DNA from: JAPOUP01 sp026708635
GTDB lineage: Bacteria; Pseudomonadota; Alphaproteobacteria; Rhodobacterales; Rhodobacteraceae
Assembly (NCBI GenBank): GCA_965200115.1
Contig: OZ241336.1
Coordinates: 744,001-808,000, forward strand
Reading direction: 5' to 3'
Length of the DNA stretch: 64,000 nucleotides
Positions 8,503-16,735 of the stretch are shown in pieces (position 1 is the stretch's first letter; each line of letters starts with the position of its first letter). A program made the translations under genes and the position numbers. A model generated the notes under the pieces. That model was not told the DNA's origin. It made no database searches and saw only the letters and a list, made by a program, of their open reading frames with translations.

Positions 8503-9175
8503 TCAGGGACGTTCCGCCCCGAACGCGCCGGCGACGCCTCCCCGCTCAAACACGCCACCGGCCTCCCCGGCGTCGCGCCCGTGGAACCCGCCCCTGATGC
8601 AGTCGTCAGGGCGAAGCCTCTCCGAGAACCCGCCGCCGTCGATGGGCAGGCGTTCCCAGCGCATCGCCGCCCGCGCACGCGGAGTCAGGGTCACGTCGGC
8701 GAGCGGGGTCGGTGAGGTCGGCCACCGTGATCTCCGCTCCCCCGCGCACGGCGTGGCTGTCGCCGTCCGGGCCGACCATGTCCCCGCGCCAGTTTGCGGA
8801 ACCCATCGCGGGCAGGCTGCCGGAATGAACGACGCCGCCAGCGGCCGCGCAGCGGGCGGTGATGCCGTCAACCCGGCCATAGACGGCGAACGCCGCCATG
8901 TCGCTCCAGTCACCCAGCGTGTTGCAAACCGTTCCCGACACGCCGTCGGCGTCATCCCCATCGATCTGGAAACCGACGGTCCGCCCGCAAACTGTCAGTT
9001 CGCGGGAACCGCCGGGGGTGCATGAGACGCTAGAAGCGCGCGCCGGCGGTCCGTTCGCGAGGCGGAAGCGCACGTCGCCGAGGGTTATGGAGCTAGCGTC
9101 AATGCCGGCGAGGAGAACTATGAGCGGGACGGCCGGCGCTCCCGTTCCGCGCGGGAATTTCCCCAACGCTGCCAT
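8503..9175 (-). pseudogene. Broken TbpB-like lipoprotein gene (lip3)
   Basis: The minus strand encodes family features in two frames. The first frame (from about 9175) gives SITLGDVRFRLANG, an ANWRGDMVGPDGDSHAVRGG segment (compare AKWRGLMVG in lip6) and EITVADLTDP. The second frame gives DVTLTPRARAAMRWE, IRGGFHGRDAGEAGGVF and the typical end VAGAFGAERP. One single-base frameshift near 8708 separates them. No lipoprotein signal peptide is visible upstream, so the N-terminus is also lost or replaced. It lies downstream of lip4 in the same direction and is the mirror counterpart of lip2. Confidence 0.7.
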
Positions 9176-9207
9176 CGTCGGTCGCTCCCCGTGTCCGGTC
9201 GATCAAA

Positions 9208-9231
9208 GGGGGCGGCCCGTAGACCGCCCCC
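9208..9231 (-). terminator. Stem-loop after lip4
   Basis: GGGGGCGG at 9208-9215 pairs with CCGCCCCC at 9224-9231 around an 8-nt loop, 43 bp beyond the lip4 stop. Related sequence (CGTAGACCGCCCCCGACGCG) recurs after lip7 near 20191, where the stem is weaker. It is part of the duplicated unit. Confidence 0.6.
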
Positions 9232-9273
9232 GACGCGCCCGCCGGAACGGACGCGGTGTCTGTCGTTGGCCAT

Positions 9274-10665
9274 TCAGTCGTCGTCAAGTTCCGCGCCGAA
9301 CGCGCCCGCGAGCCGCGAGTCGTCGTTGTGGACCTGGAACATGCCGCCCAGCGCCTTGGGGACGTCGGCTGAGCTGTCGGCGGTGTTAACCCCGCCATAT
9401 CCGCGCACGAAATACCCGCCGTCATCGGCGATCTTATCGTCCCCGTCATGCCAGCTTATGTTGCCGTCACCGGCGCCAAAGGGATTTGCGAGAGCGGCAC
9501 CCGCGATGGCCTGTTCGTCGAGCTTGACTTCCCAGCCGGGCTTCGCCTTGCCGTCGACCTGAAAGCCGTTGACCGTCCCGCTCACCATAGAATCCGTGTA
9601 GGTGTCCGAATCGAATTCGGCGGTCAGTTCAACGGAGGCCGTGAAGGCCCCGTGATCGCTTGAATCGTCGCTGTGGCTTGCGTACTGCCCTGCCGCGCCG
9701 CCCCTGTAGGTGGCCGTGTCCGCGGGTGAAGCGGTCCGGAGCGTATAGCCCTTTCCAGAGTCGTCGGTTCCGGGGCGGCCGTTTAGGTGTAGCGTGAAGT
9801 GCTCCAGATCCCCATCCTCGCTTTCCGTGATCCACCATCCGAACCGGAGGCTGTCGTCGGTAACGTCAGCGGTGATTTTGGCGTCCTTCCCGGCGCTTGG
9901 CGCGAAGTGCCATTGGCTTGCGATTAACGTAGTCGCTCCGGTGCTTCTGTTTTTGACCACCGTGCAACCGTCTGGCAACACGCAGATGTACCGTCCCGAC
10001 AGGCCGTAAAACTCGCCCGTCACGGAAGCGCCTACGGTGTGGGAGGTTCGGCCGTTGCCAAAGCCGGTTACTTTGTCACCGTCCGGAATCGCGTTGATGT
10101 TTATCCGATTGGTGTCGCCTCCGACCCAGACTCCGGCATAAAGGTCGGGCGCGTCACCGCCCGTATCCGCCGTGACGGGCTCTTCCTTCTCGGTCTTCCC
10201 GATGGCGAAGATCACGCCGCTTTGCGTTTCGGTACCAGCTTTTCCGCTGTACTCGTAACCGTCTATGGTTCCGGCCTTCAGGGGATCGCCCTTGTCCGTC
10301 AGATTGCCAAACGAGGTTGACCCTGGATCCCGTATAACGCCGGCTCCTGCAGGCGCGCCATCAAAGATGTCACTGTCATCGGTGCCGGCACCGTCTTTCC
10401 CAAGGTTTCCGAGCGCGGCCACAAGCGCCTCGGCCCTCTTGGCCTTCGCCGTGTTCTTCGAGGCGTTTTCCTCGCCCTCCTTCACCCCGGCTTCCTTGAT
10501 TTGATCGGCGGTCATGCACGAGCCGTTGTACTCAATTTCGCCTTCGTCGCAGCCCTCGCCGCCCGGATCCTTCTTCATAGGGCCGTCACTTCCCCCGCCG
10601 CAGCCGGCCAGGGCGAGCGCGCCCGCCAGCGCGAGCGCTGGCATCAATAGTCTGGATATTCTCAT
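9274..10665 (-). CDS. TbpB-like surface lipoprotein 4
   Basis: This 463-residue precursor has a signal peptide with LALAGC lipobox nearly identical to those of lip5 and lip7 (MRISRLLMPALALAGALALAGC). An acidic Gly-rich linker follows, then an N-terminal domain with two Cys (YICVLPDGC). The barrel domain carries ATYRGGAAGQYA, VELTAEFDSDTYTDSMVSGTVNG, GYFVRGYGG, LGGMFQVHND and the final LAGAFGAELDDD. The ATYRGGAAGQYA segment is shared with lip7 (ATYKGGAAGQYA), so these two are close paralogs beside the two minus-strand porins. It starts 25 bp after the porin 2 stop and is probably in that operon. Confidence 0.82.
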   Translation of the reverse strand: MRISRLLMPALALAGALALAGCGGGSDGPMKKDPGGEGCDEGEIEYNGSCMTADQIKEAGVKEGEENASKNTAKAKRAEALVAALGNLGKDGAGTDDSDIFDGAPAGAGVIRDPGSTSFGNLTDKGDPLKAGTIDGYEYSGKAGTETQSGVIFAIGKTEKEEPVTADTGGDAPDLYAGVWVGGDTNRININAIPDGDKVTGFGNGRTSHTVGASVTGEFYGLSGRYICVLPDGCTVVKNRSTGATTLIASQWHFAPSAGKDAKITADVTDDSLRFGWWITESEDGDLEHFTLHLNGRPGTDDSGKGYTLRTASPADTATYRGGAAGQYASHSDDSSDHGAFTASVELTAEFDSDTYTDSMVSGTVNGFQVDGKAKPGWEVKLDEQAIAGAALANPFGAGDGNISWHDGDDKIADDGGYFVRGYGGVNTADSSADVPKALGGMFQVHNDDSRLAGAFGAELDDD

Positions 10666-10690
10666 ATCTGGTTTCCTTTTCCCGTATGGA

Positions 10691-11644
10691 TCAGAACGCG
10701 AACGTCACGCCGAGGTCGGCCCGGCGGTCGCTTTCAACGCCTTCCGCGTCAAAGCTCTCGGTGGTGATGCCGGCCTTGAGGGAGGCTCCGCCGCCCAGCC
10801 CGAAGCTGACGCCCGCGCCGAACGCCTCGCTGACGTCAGAATTGTCATTGAAGAAGACGTTCGCGCCCATTCCTCCGGCCGAGTAGCCGAGGGAAACGCC
10901 GAAGCGCTCAACGTCCTCGCCCTCGTCCATGCCCTGGCTGCTGCCGACGATCTTGGCCGTGAAGCCGACGGCGGACACTCCCGCGCCGATCGCGAGCTGG
11001 CCGTCCTCGCCCTCGCTGACCGAGCTTTCGTAGCCCGCGGCGACCCAAGCCGTGCCTTCCCCGATGGTGAGGTCGGCCTTCGCGCCGAGCGCGGCCGTGT
11101 CGGCGGCGATCTCCTTCCCGTCCTCGTCGTCCGGGTCGTCATGCTGCCCGAGGGAAACGTACGCCTGAACCATGCCCATCTTCGGCAGGGTGTACAGAAG
11201 CATCGGGTCCTCCGGATCCGTTCCCCGGATGTACGCGATTTCGTTCGGGTCCCCCAGGCCGGTGAAGCCCGCTCCGTCAACCTGACCGACCGCGGCCTTC
11301 GCGGCTGAGTCAAGCGACCCCATCGCGAGTTTCCCGAACGGACCGGAAAGGGCGATATGCCCCTTCGTGCCTGAACTGGCTTTCACCGCTTCATGGGCCC
11401 AGAACTCGCCGGACATGGAAAGCCCGCTGTCCAGTTCCTTGGCGACCGAGACCTTCAGCCGAACGCGGCTGCTGAACCTGATTCCGTCCGGATTGTCCGC
11501 GCCGGAATTGTCGTGTGACGTGATCCCCATGCGGGCGTCACCGCTCAGGCTTATCGGCGACGCCATTTCCATCATGCCGTCCTGCGCGAACGCCACCCCG
11601 GCGCTCATTCCCAGCGCTGTGCTGGCAAGAAGTACTCTCTTCAT
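10691..11644 (-). CDS. Outer-membrane porin 2
   Basis: This 317-residue porin has signal peptide MKRVLLASTALGMSAGVAFAQ, a barrel-like Gly/Ala/Asp-rich body and a terminal LGVTFAF. It shares the LSGPFGKLAMGSLDSAAKAA and MLLYTLPKMGMVQAYVS stretches with porin 1. Loop-like acidic segments (HDDPDDEDGKE, QGMDEGEDVE) differ strongly, as expected for surface-exposed loops. Transcription is leftward into lip4 from leader copy B. Confidence 0.88.
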   Translation of the reverse strand: MKRVLLASTALGMSAGVAFAQDGMMEMASPISLSGDARMGITSHDNSGADNPDGIRFSSRVRLKVSVAKELDSGLSMSGEFWAHEAVKASSGTKGHIALSGPFGKLAMGSLDSAAKAAVGQVDGAGFTGLGDPNEIAYIRGTDPEDPMLLYTLPKMGMVQAYVSLGQHDDPDDEDGKEIAADTAALGAKADLTIGEGTAWVAAGYESSVSEGEDGQLAIGAGVSAVGFTAKIVGSSQGMDEGEDVERFGVSLGYSAGGMGANVFFNDNSDVSEAFGAGVSFGLGGGASLKAGITTESFDAEGVESDRRADLGVTFAF

Positions 11645-11802
11645 AACGTTTCTCCTACTGTTGCGTTGTGACCTTCTCCGCGGGCCGGGACGCCATGCGT
11701 CCGCCCCCGCGAATCGGTCTCCGGGCGCGGGCGGGACGGGTCATAATCCGCGATTACGCGCTTTCGGGAAAAACGTTATGTATCAGTCACATGGACGTTC
11801 CC
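11645..11802 (-). promoter_or_regulatory. Conserved porin leader, copy B
   Basis: This is the reverse-strand counterpart of leader A. It contains the dyad TAATCCGCGATTA at 11744-11756 and the ending CAACGCAACAGTAGGAGAA just before the ATG. Similarity to leader D extends further upstream, to about 11911, with CAGATCGACACG and CCGCCGCTTTCGG. Together with leader A it forms a long inverted repeat around porin1-lip1-lip2-psi-lip3-lip4-porin2. Confidence 0.75.
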
Positions 11803-11939
11803 TGACCGCGCCGGAGCCGGCGGGGCCGCCCGCTCCGGCGCCGGCGGACCCGCCATCCGGCGCGGTCCGGGCGGGACAGATCGACACGTCTGCCCGACCG
11901 CCGCTTTCGGGGGCGGGCGGCCAGCCCGCGTTGGTGGCT

Positions 11940-12284
11940 TTGGCTTCCCCCTCGCAGCGCGGGATCTCCCGGCGGACGCTCGAACGTCAGTGCGGGACCG
12001 ATGCGGCGCACCCCGGCGCCATCCTCGCCGTTCCCGGCCGGGCGGCGAGCGCCGTGATCTGCTCGGAAAACCGAGGCGGACTGCACCAGCCGGTCGAGAT
12101 CGCCCGTCTTCCGGAGATGGCCGAGGCGGCCTAGCGTGTCAGTGGCGCGCTGGCGGACTTTCTTGCCGTCGCGGCGGTTACCGACGATCTGGAGGTAAGT
12201 GTTGGACCCACTGGCCTTGGTGGCACAGCATGGGTTTCTCCATAAGGACACCACATATCCCGCGCCCGTTCTACGCCAATGCAA
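11940..12284 (-). pseudogene. IS1634-type transposase N-terminal remnant
   Basis: A reading frame from 12284 gives NTYLQIVGNRRDGKKVRQR followed by TDTLGRLGHLRKTGDLDRLV and VRRIGPALTFERPP. These are the hallmark N-terminal segments of IS1634/IS4-group transposases (YLQIVENxR...RVIATLGRLD...RRIGPALVFERLW). The catalytic domain is absent; after about 11940 the sequence merges into the duplicated porin-upstream DNA. It marks a junction where the mirrored half of the island meets the MBL operon. Confidence 0.7.
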
Positions 12285-12459
12285 ACCCCGGTGCCGACTA
12301 TACCGATATTCCTACCCCATTCGTGGCGCTACATATTTTGCTGCCCGACCAGCACCAGCCCGTGCCAAAGTCACGAAATGCATGGGAATCATCAAACGCC
12401 AATCGCGAAATCGGCGACCAAACTGTCGAAGATGAGCCAGACATAGGGCGCGGGATGTT

Positions 12460-13548
12460 TCAGTACCTTGCCGCACCGTTGAAGAGTTTAACTTCCCGCT
12501 TGCCCACGTCGGCCTTTGGAAAGCGAATGCGAACATGGCCGCAACGATAGACCGAACTCGCAATCTCGAGTCTCGACGTACGGATTTGTTTGGTTACCGC
12601 CTGAGGGTAGCGTCTCTTCAGGGCCTGCGGCTTCTCGGCAGTTATATACGCTTCTTTCGAAAGCCCTGAAATCCGTGCTTTGTCCGTTTGCGTGGGTAGT
12701 CTTTTCCCGGCCAAACCCCACGGAGTGACTACCGAGATAACGTCTTCGGCCAGCAGTTCAGACCATACCCTGCAATGATGAGCGCCCTCCGAGCCGTGAT
12801 GGGGAATTTTGATTACGGACGACTTTGGCCCCTTTCCACTGCGGTTGTGGATCACCGCCGCCCAGCCAAGGTCCGGGTCGTGGCGATACTCAAGATCCGC
12901 GCCGAGCAATACAGACAGGTCACCGACTTCAAGCACTGAAGCTATCGAAAGGTCGTTTTTCCCGGCCGTGAGTCTCTTTTTCGCCTTGAGGGGAAGCGCT
13001 TGGAACTCGGCTCCTATCATTCGGAGGAACAGGTCGAACTGCTTGCTGGATGGCGAGAGGGCCAGCAGGCGAGTCGCGCGACCGTGGGCAAGAGTGGCGG
13101 CCGGCCAATCGGCAATGAGTGTATCCTCGAGAAGTCGCTTGGTCTTTCTGCCAGACGCATTCATCAGCCTGATGCATTCCAGCATCTCCGTCCCGCCGCG
13201 GTCCAGCTTCGTTGGTTGGTTGTCATGAGCCGCGAGAAATGCGAGAAACTCGCCTTTCGTCAGCGCCGCCGAGTGCCAAAAGTCGGCGGCAGCGCATGCG
13301 CGCAAAACCGTGCTCAGACCCTTTATGTGATCGTCATGCCAGTGCGTCGCGACGACCGCGCAAACATCGGTGGAGGCGTCAAGGCCCAGATCCGACATGT
13401 ATTTCAATGGGGCCGGCGTCCGTCGGTCATCCGCCAGACAGGAGTCGATCACTATCCACCGCCTCGACCCGACATGAACCAGAATAGACTCACCGTAGCC
13501 CGGACCGAAGACGCTGATCTCGACCTCATCATCTCGAGGGGGTGTCAT
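12460..13548 (-). CDS. MBL-fold metallohydrolase (ComEC-type domain)
   Basis: This 362-residue protein starts at the ATG at 13548 (MTPPRDDEVEISVFGPGYGES), overlapping the upstream stop by 20 bp. It has the metallo-beta-lactamase metal site HWHDDH at residues 69-74, a GADLE motif and the downstream KIPHHGSEGAHH motif typical of the ComEC C-terminal-like hydrolase branch. There are no membrane helices, so it is a stand-alone soluble enzyme. Such hydrolases occur in several prokaryotic conflict systems and in nucleotide or nucleic-acid metabolism. Being last gene of a tight operon with two unknown proteins suggests it is the effector or processing enzyme of a three-part system. Substrate unknown. 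Confidence 0.8.
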   Translation of the reverse strand: MTPPRDDEVEISVFGPGYGESILVHVGSRRWIVIDSCLADDRRTPAPLKYMSDLGLDASTDVCAVVATHWHDDHIKGLSTVLRACAAADFWHSAALTKGEFLAFLAAHDNQPTKLDRGGTEMLECIRLMNASGRKTKRLLEDTLIADWPAATLAHGRATRLLALSPSSKQFDLFLRMIGAEFQALPLKAKKRLTAGKNDLSIASVLEVGDLSVLLGADLEYRHDPDLGWAAVIHNRSGKGPKSSVIKIPHHGSEGAHHCRVWSELLAEDVISVVTPWGLAGKRLPTQTDKARISGLSKEAYITAEKPQALKRRYPQAVTKQIRTSRLEIASSVYRCGHVRIRFPKADVGKREVKLFNGAARY

Positions 13549-14173
13549 CCCACTCCCGGGCATCCAGCCATGCCCCGATTCTCTCCAGGGTCTCGTCCAT
13601 CTCTCTTCGCGAATGCGCGGGAAGCCTCCGGAAAAACAGCTCGGACACTCTCTGCTTGTTGCCATTCGGAAGTCTTTGCAGGCCTATCACCCACCTGAAG
13701 ATGGCGCCCTTTTCCAGGTTCCCGCGCTGGACGTCATTCAGGTCGGAAACGGGAAACCGCGCTTCCTCTGTCGGCAGGATCTCGCCCGTGGTCACGTTGC
13801 ATAGACGTGCGACGAACCCGTCGCCCTCTATGCTTTCCACGCTCCCCTCCCATTCCATTATCGGAGTCAGGGACCGTACTCCCGAATTCACGGGCGTCTT
13901 TCGGGCCGCGCGAACCTCCCATGACCTGACCAAGTCATCGATCGGGTCATCCCTCCCCTTTTGATTGCTGGAAGAGCGATGGTCGGCCGTGCTATCGGGT
14001 TCATCGGTAGCCGCATTGTGCCTCTCAACGCCCTCGAAGCGACGCGACGCGCGTTGATAGTCTTCAATGTAGCTTACCCCTGCATCCCGGTCACCAGCCC
14101 TTTCGCCAGAGTAGGCGGTCTTCTCGTACCTGCTGTCAAGGATGTCTTGCTCGGTCAAAGAGTGAAGCGCCAT
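13529..14173 (-). CDS. Conserved protein of unknown function, middle gene of MBL operon
   Basis: This is a 214-residue protein if started at the ATG at 14173 (MALHSLTEQDILDSRYEKT); the frame is open further upstream, but only as shadow of the preceding gene. The first half is polar and probably disordered. The second half is a compact beta-rich domain: MEWEGSVESIEGDGFVARLC, DLNDVQRGNLEKGAIFRWVIG, RVSELFFRRLPAHSRREMDE. The charged pattern and FFRRLP segment resemble a widespread family of unknown function that I cannot name with certainty. The start is 1 bp after the previous stop and the end overlaps the MBL gene, so all three are translationally coupled. Confidence 0.6.
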   Translation of the reverse strand: MALHSLTEQDILDSRYEKTAYSGERAGDRDAGVSYIEDYQRASRRFEGVERHNAATDEPDSTADHRSSSNQKGRDDPIDDLVRSWEVRAARKTPVNSGVRSLTPIMEWEGSVESIEGDGFVARLCNVTTGEILPTEEARFPVSDLNDVQRGNLEKGAIFRWVIGLQRLPNGNKQRVSELFFRRLPAHSRREMDETLERIGAWLDAREWDDTPSR

Positions 14174-14174
14174 G

Positions 14175-14870
14175 CTAGAAACGTTCCATGATTGCGTTGA
14201 TGATCGAGTCAGCCTCGGAAACACGGAGATCAAAGGAGTCCGCCAAAATCTCAACGGCCGGGCGGGCGCCGTTGCCCTGATCGCAGTCCGATAGCGTATG
14301 ATGGTGGTTGACTTCCATGAATATTCCCGTGTTCCCGGACAACCTGATCGATGGCTCGATCTTGGCATTTGTGTTGAGGGAAAACGCTTCAAGGCATTTC
14401 TGTCGCCGCATCGTGAGGCTTAGCAGGCCGCCGATTTGAGATGGGTCGTCAGATTCCATCCCTGAACCAAATTCACCCCAGGGTTCGATGGGTGCGAGTT
14501 CGCGTCCGATCTTGGTCCTTGCCTCTATGCTTGAAACGTTGAAGTGCACCGTCCTGTTGATCCCGAACCCGCGGATCGGGGTGTGAACGAGAATTTCGTC
14601 GAAGATCTGCCTGATGATGTCGGCGACGGCGACCCAGGGCGCCGTGCTGGTCTCCAGCGTAAAGCGATCAGGCATGACGGTGTAGGTTCGGGTGTCAATG
14701 CGGAATGACGAGATTTCCCGAGTGACGATCCGGATGTCCGTGATCGCATCTGAAATGTCGCTCTCGGCGCCGGCCGCGTGAAGCCATGACGGGTGAACGA
14801 TCGCCGGATTGAAGTCACCCAGCATCACCACCGAACAGCCGGAAATCTCCGGCTCAATGCTAAGCGCCAT
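14175..14870 (-). CDS. Conserved protein of unknown function, first gene of MBL operon
   Basis: This 231-residue soluble protein begins MALSIEPEISGCSVVMLGDF. Conserved-looking segments are GDFNPAIVHPSWLHAAG, a mixed beta region with MPDRFTLETSTAPWVAVAD, IRGFGINRTVHF, LAPIEPWGEFG and FMEVNHHHTLSD. The pattern (bind or sense something with paired beta-hairpins, then an acidic helical tail) is reminiscent of small phage- or defence-linked proteins, but no catalytic motif is obvious. It leads the three-gene operon; the gene-free stretch 14871-15329 upstream should hold the promoter. Confidence 0.6.
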   Translation of the reverse strand: MALSIEPEISGCSVVMLGDFNPAIVHPSWLHAAGAESDISDAITDIRIVTREISSFRIDTRTYTVMPDRFTLETSTAPWVAVADIIRQIFDEILVHTPIRGFGINRTVHFNVSSIEARTKIGRELAPIEPWGEFGSGMESDDPSQIGGLLSLTMRRQKCLEAFSLNTNAKIEPSIRLSGNTGIFMEVNHHHTLSDCDQGNGARPAVEILADSFDLRVSEADSIINAIMERF

Positions 14871-15329
14871 GGATTGCCTCCGTATCTGCCGTCAGCGTGT
14901 GCATCCCGCGGTCAAGTTGTCAACAAGTCAGGGTGTGCCGGTGAAATCCGGGGGCGCCATCAACGGTTCCCGGGAGCCAACAAACAGGCATTCGATTTCT
15001 GGCTAGCCCTTAAGGAAAGCCGACTTCAAACACTCCACGACTTTCTTCCCGCTTCCTGATCTCCGCAACATCCTGCCCGATAGCGTTATCCCCCGTCCTC
15101 TTCATTCCCTAGGCTTTCCCCGAAAGCGGCGTTCGGACCCGTCTTCCCCAATCGCATTGGTACCGCAGAGTTTCAACCCCGTATCCGTCCATGCGCTGTC
15201 ACGCCCTCTCATCGGGCCCGGTTTTCCTGCCCACCGCCGATACGGCCCGCCGCCTCGACGCATTTCCGTGTCGATCTGTCCCGCCGGAGCCGCGCCGGAT
15301 GGCGGCCCCCCTGGCTCCGGCGCGGGCGG

Positions 15330-15486
15330 GGAACGTCCATCTACCTGATACATAACGTTTTTCCCGAAAGCGCGTAATCGCGGATTATGACCCGTCCCAC
15401 GCGCGCCCGGAGACCGATTCGCGGGGCGTTGGCGAGGCGCCACGGCCCGCGGGGGAGGTCCCAACGCAACAGTAGGAGAAAACGCT
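15330..15486 (+). promoter_or_regulatory. Conserved porin leader, copy C
   Basis: This is the same block as leader A, with the dyad TAATCGCGGATTA at 15375-15387 and CCAACGCAACAGTAGGAGAA before the start. Upstream similarity to copies B and D begins around 15264 (GTGTCGATCTGTCCCGCC). Copies A and C share the middle segment GGCGAGG(T/C)GCCACGGCCCGCGG, while B and D share a different middle, giving two leader subtypes that match orientation. Confidence 0.75.
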
Positions 15487-16710
15487 ATGAAGAGAGTACT
15501 TCTGGCCAGTACCGCGCTCTGCCTGGGCGCGGGAACGGCGGTCGCCCAGGACATGGGCATGGACGGGCCGTCGCTCGCCCTGAGCGGCTTCGCCGAGATG
15601 GGCGTCGCCGGGTCCAAGGACGACGAGGCGCGGTTCCACACGGACATCGACGTGACGTTCAAGGCCACCGGCGTGACGGACGCCGGGGTCATGTGGAGCG
15701 CGGACGTCGACCTTGACGAGGGCGGGGCCGGCGCGCCCGCCGTCGCCGACGACGAGGACGACGGCGGCGCGACGGTCTCGATCAGCCAGCCGGCGGGCTT
15801 CGGCACCATCACGATGGGAGACACGGCGGGCACGATCGCGTGGGCGGTCTCCGACGCGCGGGGCGCGGGTCCGGCGTCCATCCGCGACAACCACGAGCAC
15901 GGCGGCTCCAGCGGCAACGACGGGCTGGACGCGCGGCACGACAACCAGATCCTGCGCTGGAACCGCGCCATAGGCTCCGGCTTCAGCATGGCCGCCTCCA
16001 TCGAGATAGACGACGACGCGGACGGAACGCCGAACACCAACACCTTCGACCCGATCCTCGGCGTCGGCGGCACGTATTCCATGGGAATGGGCGTCGGCAC
16101 CCTGGGCCTCGGCGCGGGCTTCCAGATGGGCAGCTACGACCACGAGATCAAGGCGCCGCAGGTGAACTCGGCCCGCATGGCGGGAACGGAGAACGCCGCG
16201 ACGTCCATCTGGAACAAGGAAGAGGTTGACGCCACCGCGTTCGGCGCGAGCGTCTCGCTCGACTTCGCCAACGGCGGCGACGGGATCAAGGTGATCGGCG
16301 ACGCGGGCATCCTGGAGGCCGACGGCAGCCGCCTCGCCGGCACTCCCAGCGTCGTCACGCACGTCGCCGACGTGCAGATGACGCACCTTGGCCTTGGCCT
16401 CGGCTACACGGTCGGCGCGATCTCGATCGGCGTGAACGTCGGAACGAAGAACCACGAGGAAATGGTCGACTCGACGCCCGCCGTCGCCGGCGGCGTCACC
16501 AAGGTCGAGACGACCGTCAACGGCGTCGGCTTCAGCGCGGCCTACAAGCTGGGCGGAGGCGCGGAGCTGCAGTTCGGCGTCGGAAGCCACGAGACCGAGT
16601 ACGACTGGACGGTTGACGGCGACGCCACCCTCTCGGGGGGGACCGCCGCCGGCTACGACCATTCCACCGACACGAACTCATGGTCGCTCGGCCTGAAGTT
16701 CGCGTTCTGA
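15487..16710 (+). CDS. Outer-membrane porin 3
   Basis: At 407 residues this is the longest of the four porins, with signal peptide MKRVLLASTALCLGAGTAVAQ and terminal LGLKFAF. The FHTDIDVTFKATGVTDAGV region and the LDARHDNQILRWNRAIGSGFSMAASIEIDDD region correspond to those of porin 4, so porins 3 and 4 form a second subtype. Like classical Rhodobacter-type porins it has an AxSDARGAG loop preceded by MGDTAGTI, where the constriction loop would lie. Lip5 follows 25 bp downstream. Confidence 0.88.
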   Translation: MKRVLLASTALCLGAGTAVAQDMGMDGPSLALSGFAEMGVAGSKDDEARFHTDIDVTFKATGVTDAGVMWSADVDLDEGGAGAPAVADDEDDGGATVSISQPAGFGTITMGDTAGTIAWAVSDARGAGPASIRDNHEHGGSSGNDGLDARHDNQILRWNRAIGSGFSMAASIEIDDDADGTPNTNTFDPILGVGGTYSMGMGVGTLGLGAGFQMGSYDHEIKAPQVNSARMAGTENAATSIWNKEEVDATAFGASVSLDFANGGDGIKVIGDAGILEADGSRLAGTPSVVTHVADVQMTHLGLGLGYTVGAISIGVNVGTKNHEEMVDSTPAVAGGVTKVETTVNGVGFSAAYKLGGGAELQFGVGSHETEYDWTVDGDATLSGGTAAGYDHSTDTNSWSLGLKFAF

Positions 16711-16735
16711 AACACTGCGAGAGAGGATAGAAAAG

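Noticed and set aside
15385..16662. 425-residue minus-strand frame opposite porin 3
   Set aside because: Same shadow pattern (VDDR/ADRDR repeats) as opposite the other porins; no start region or family pattern.
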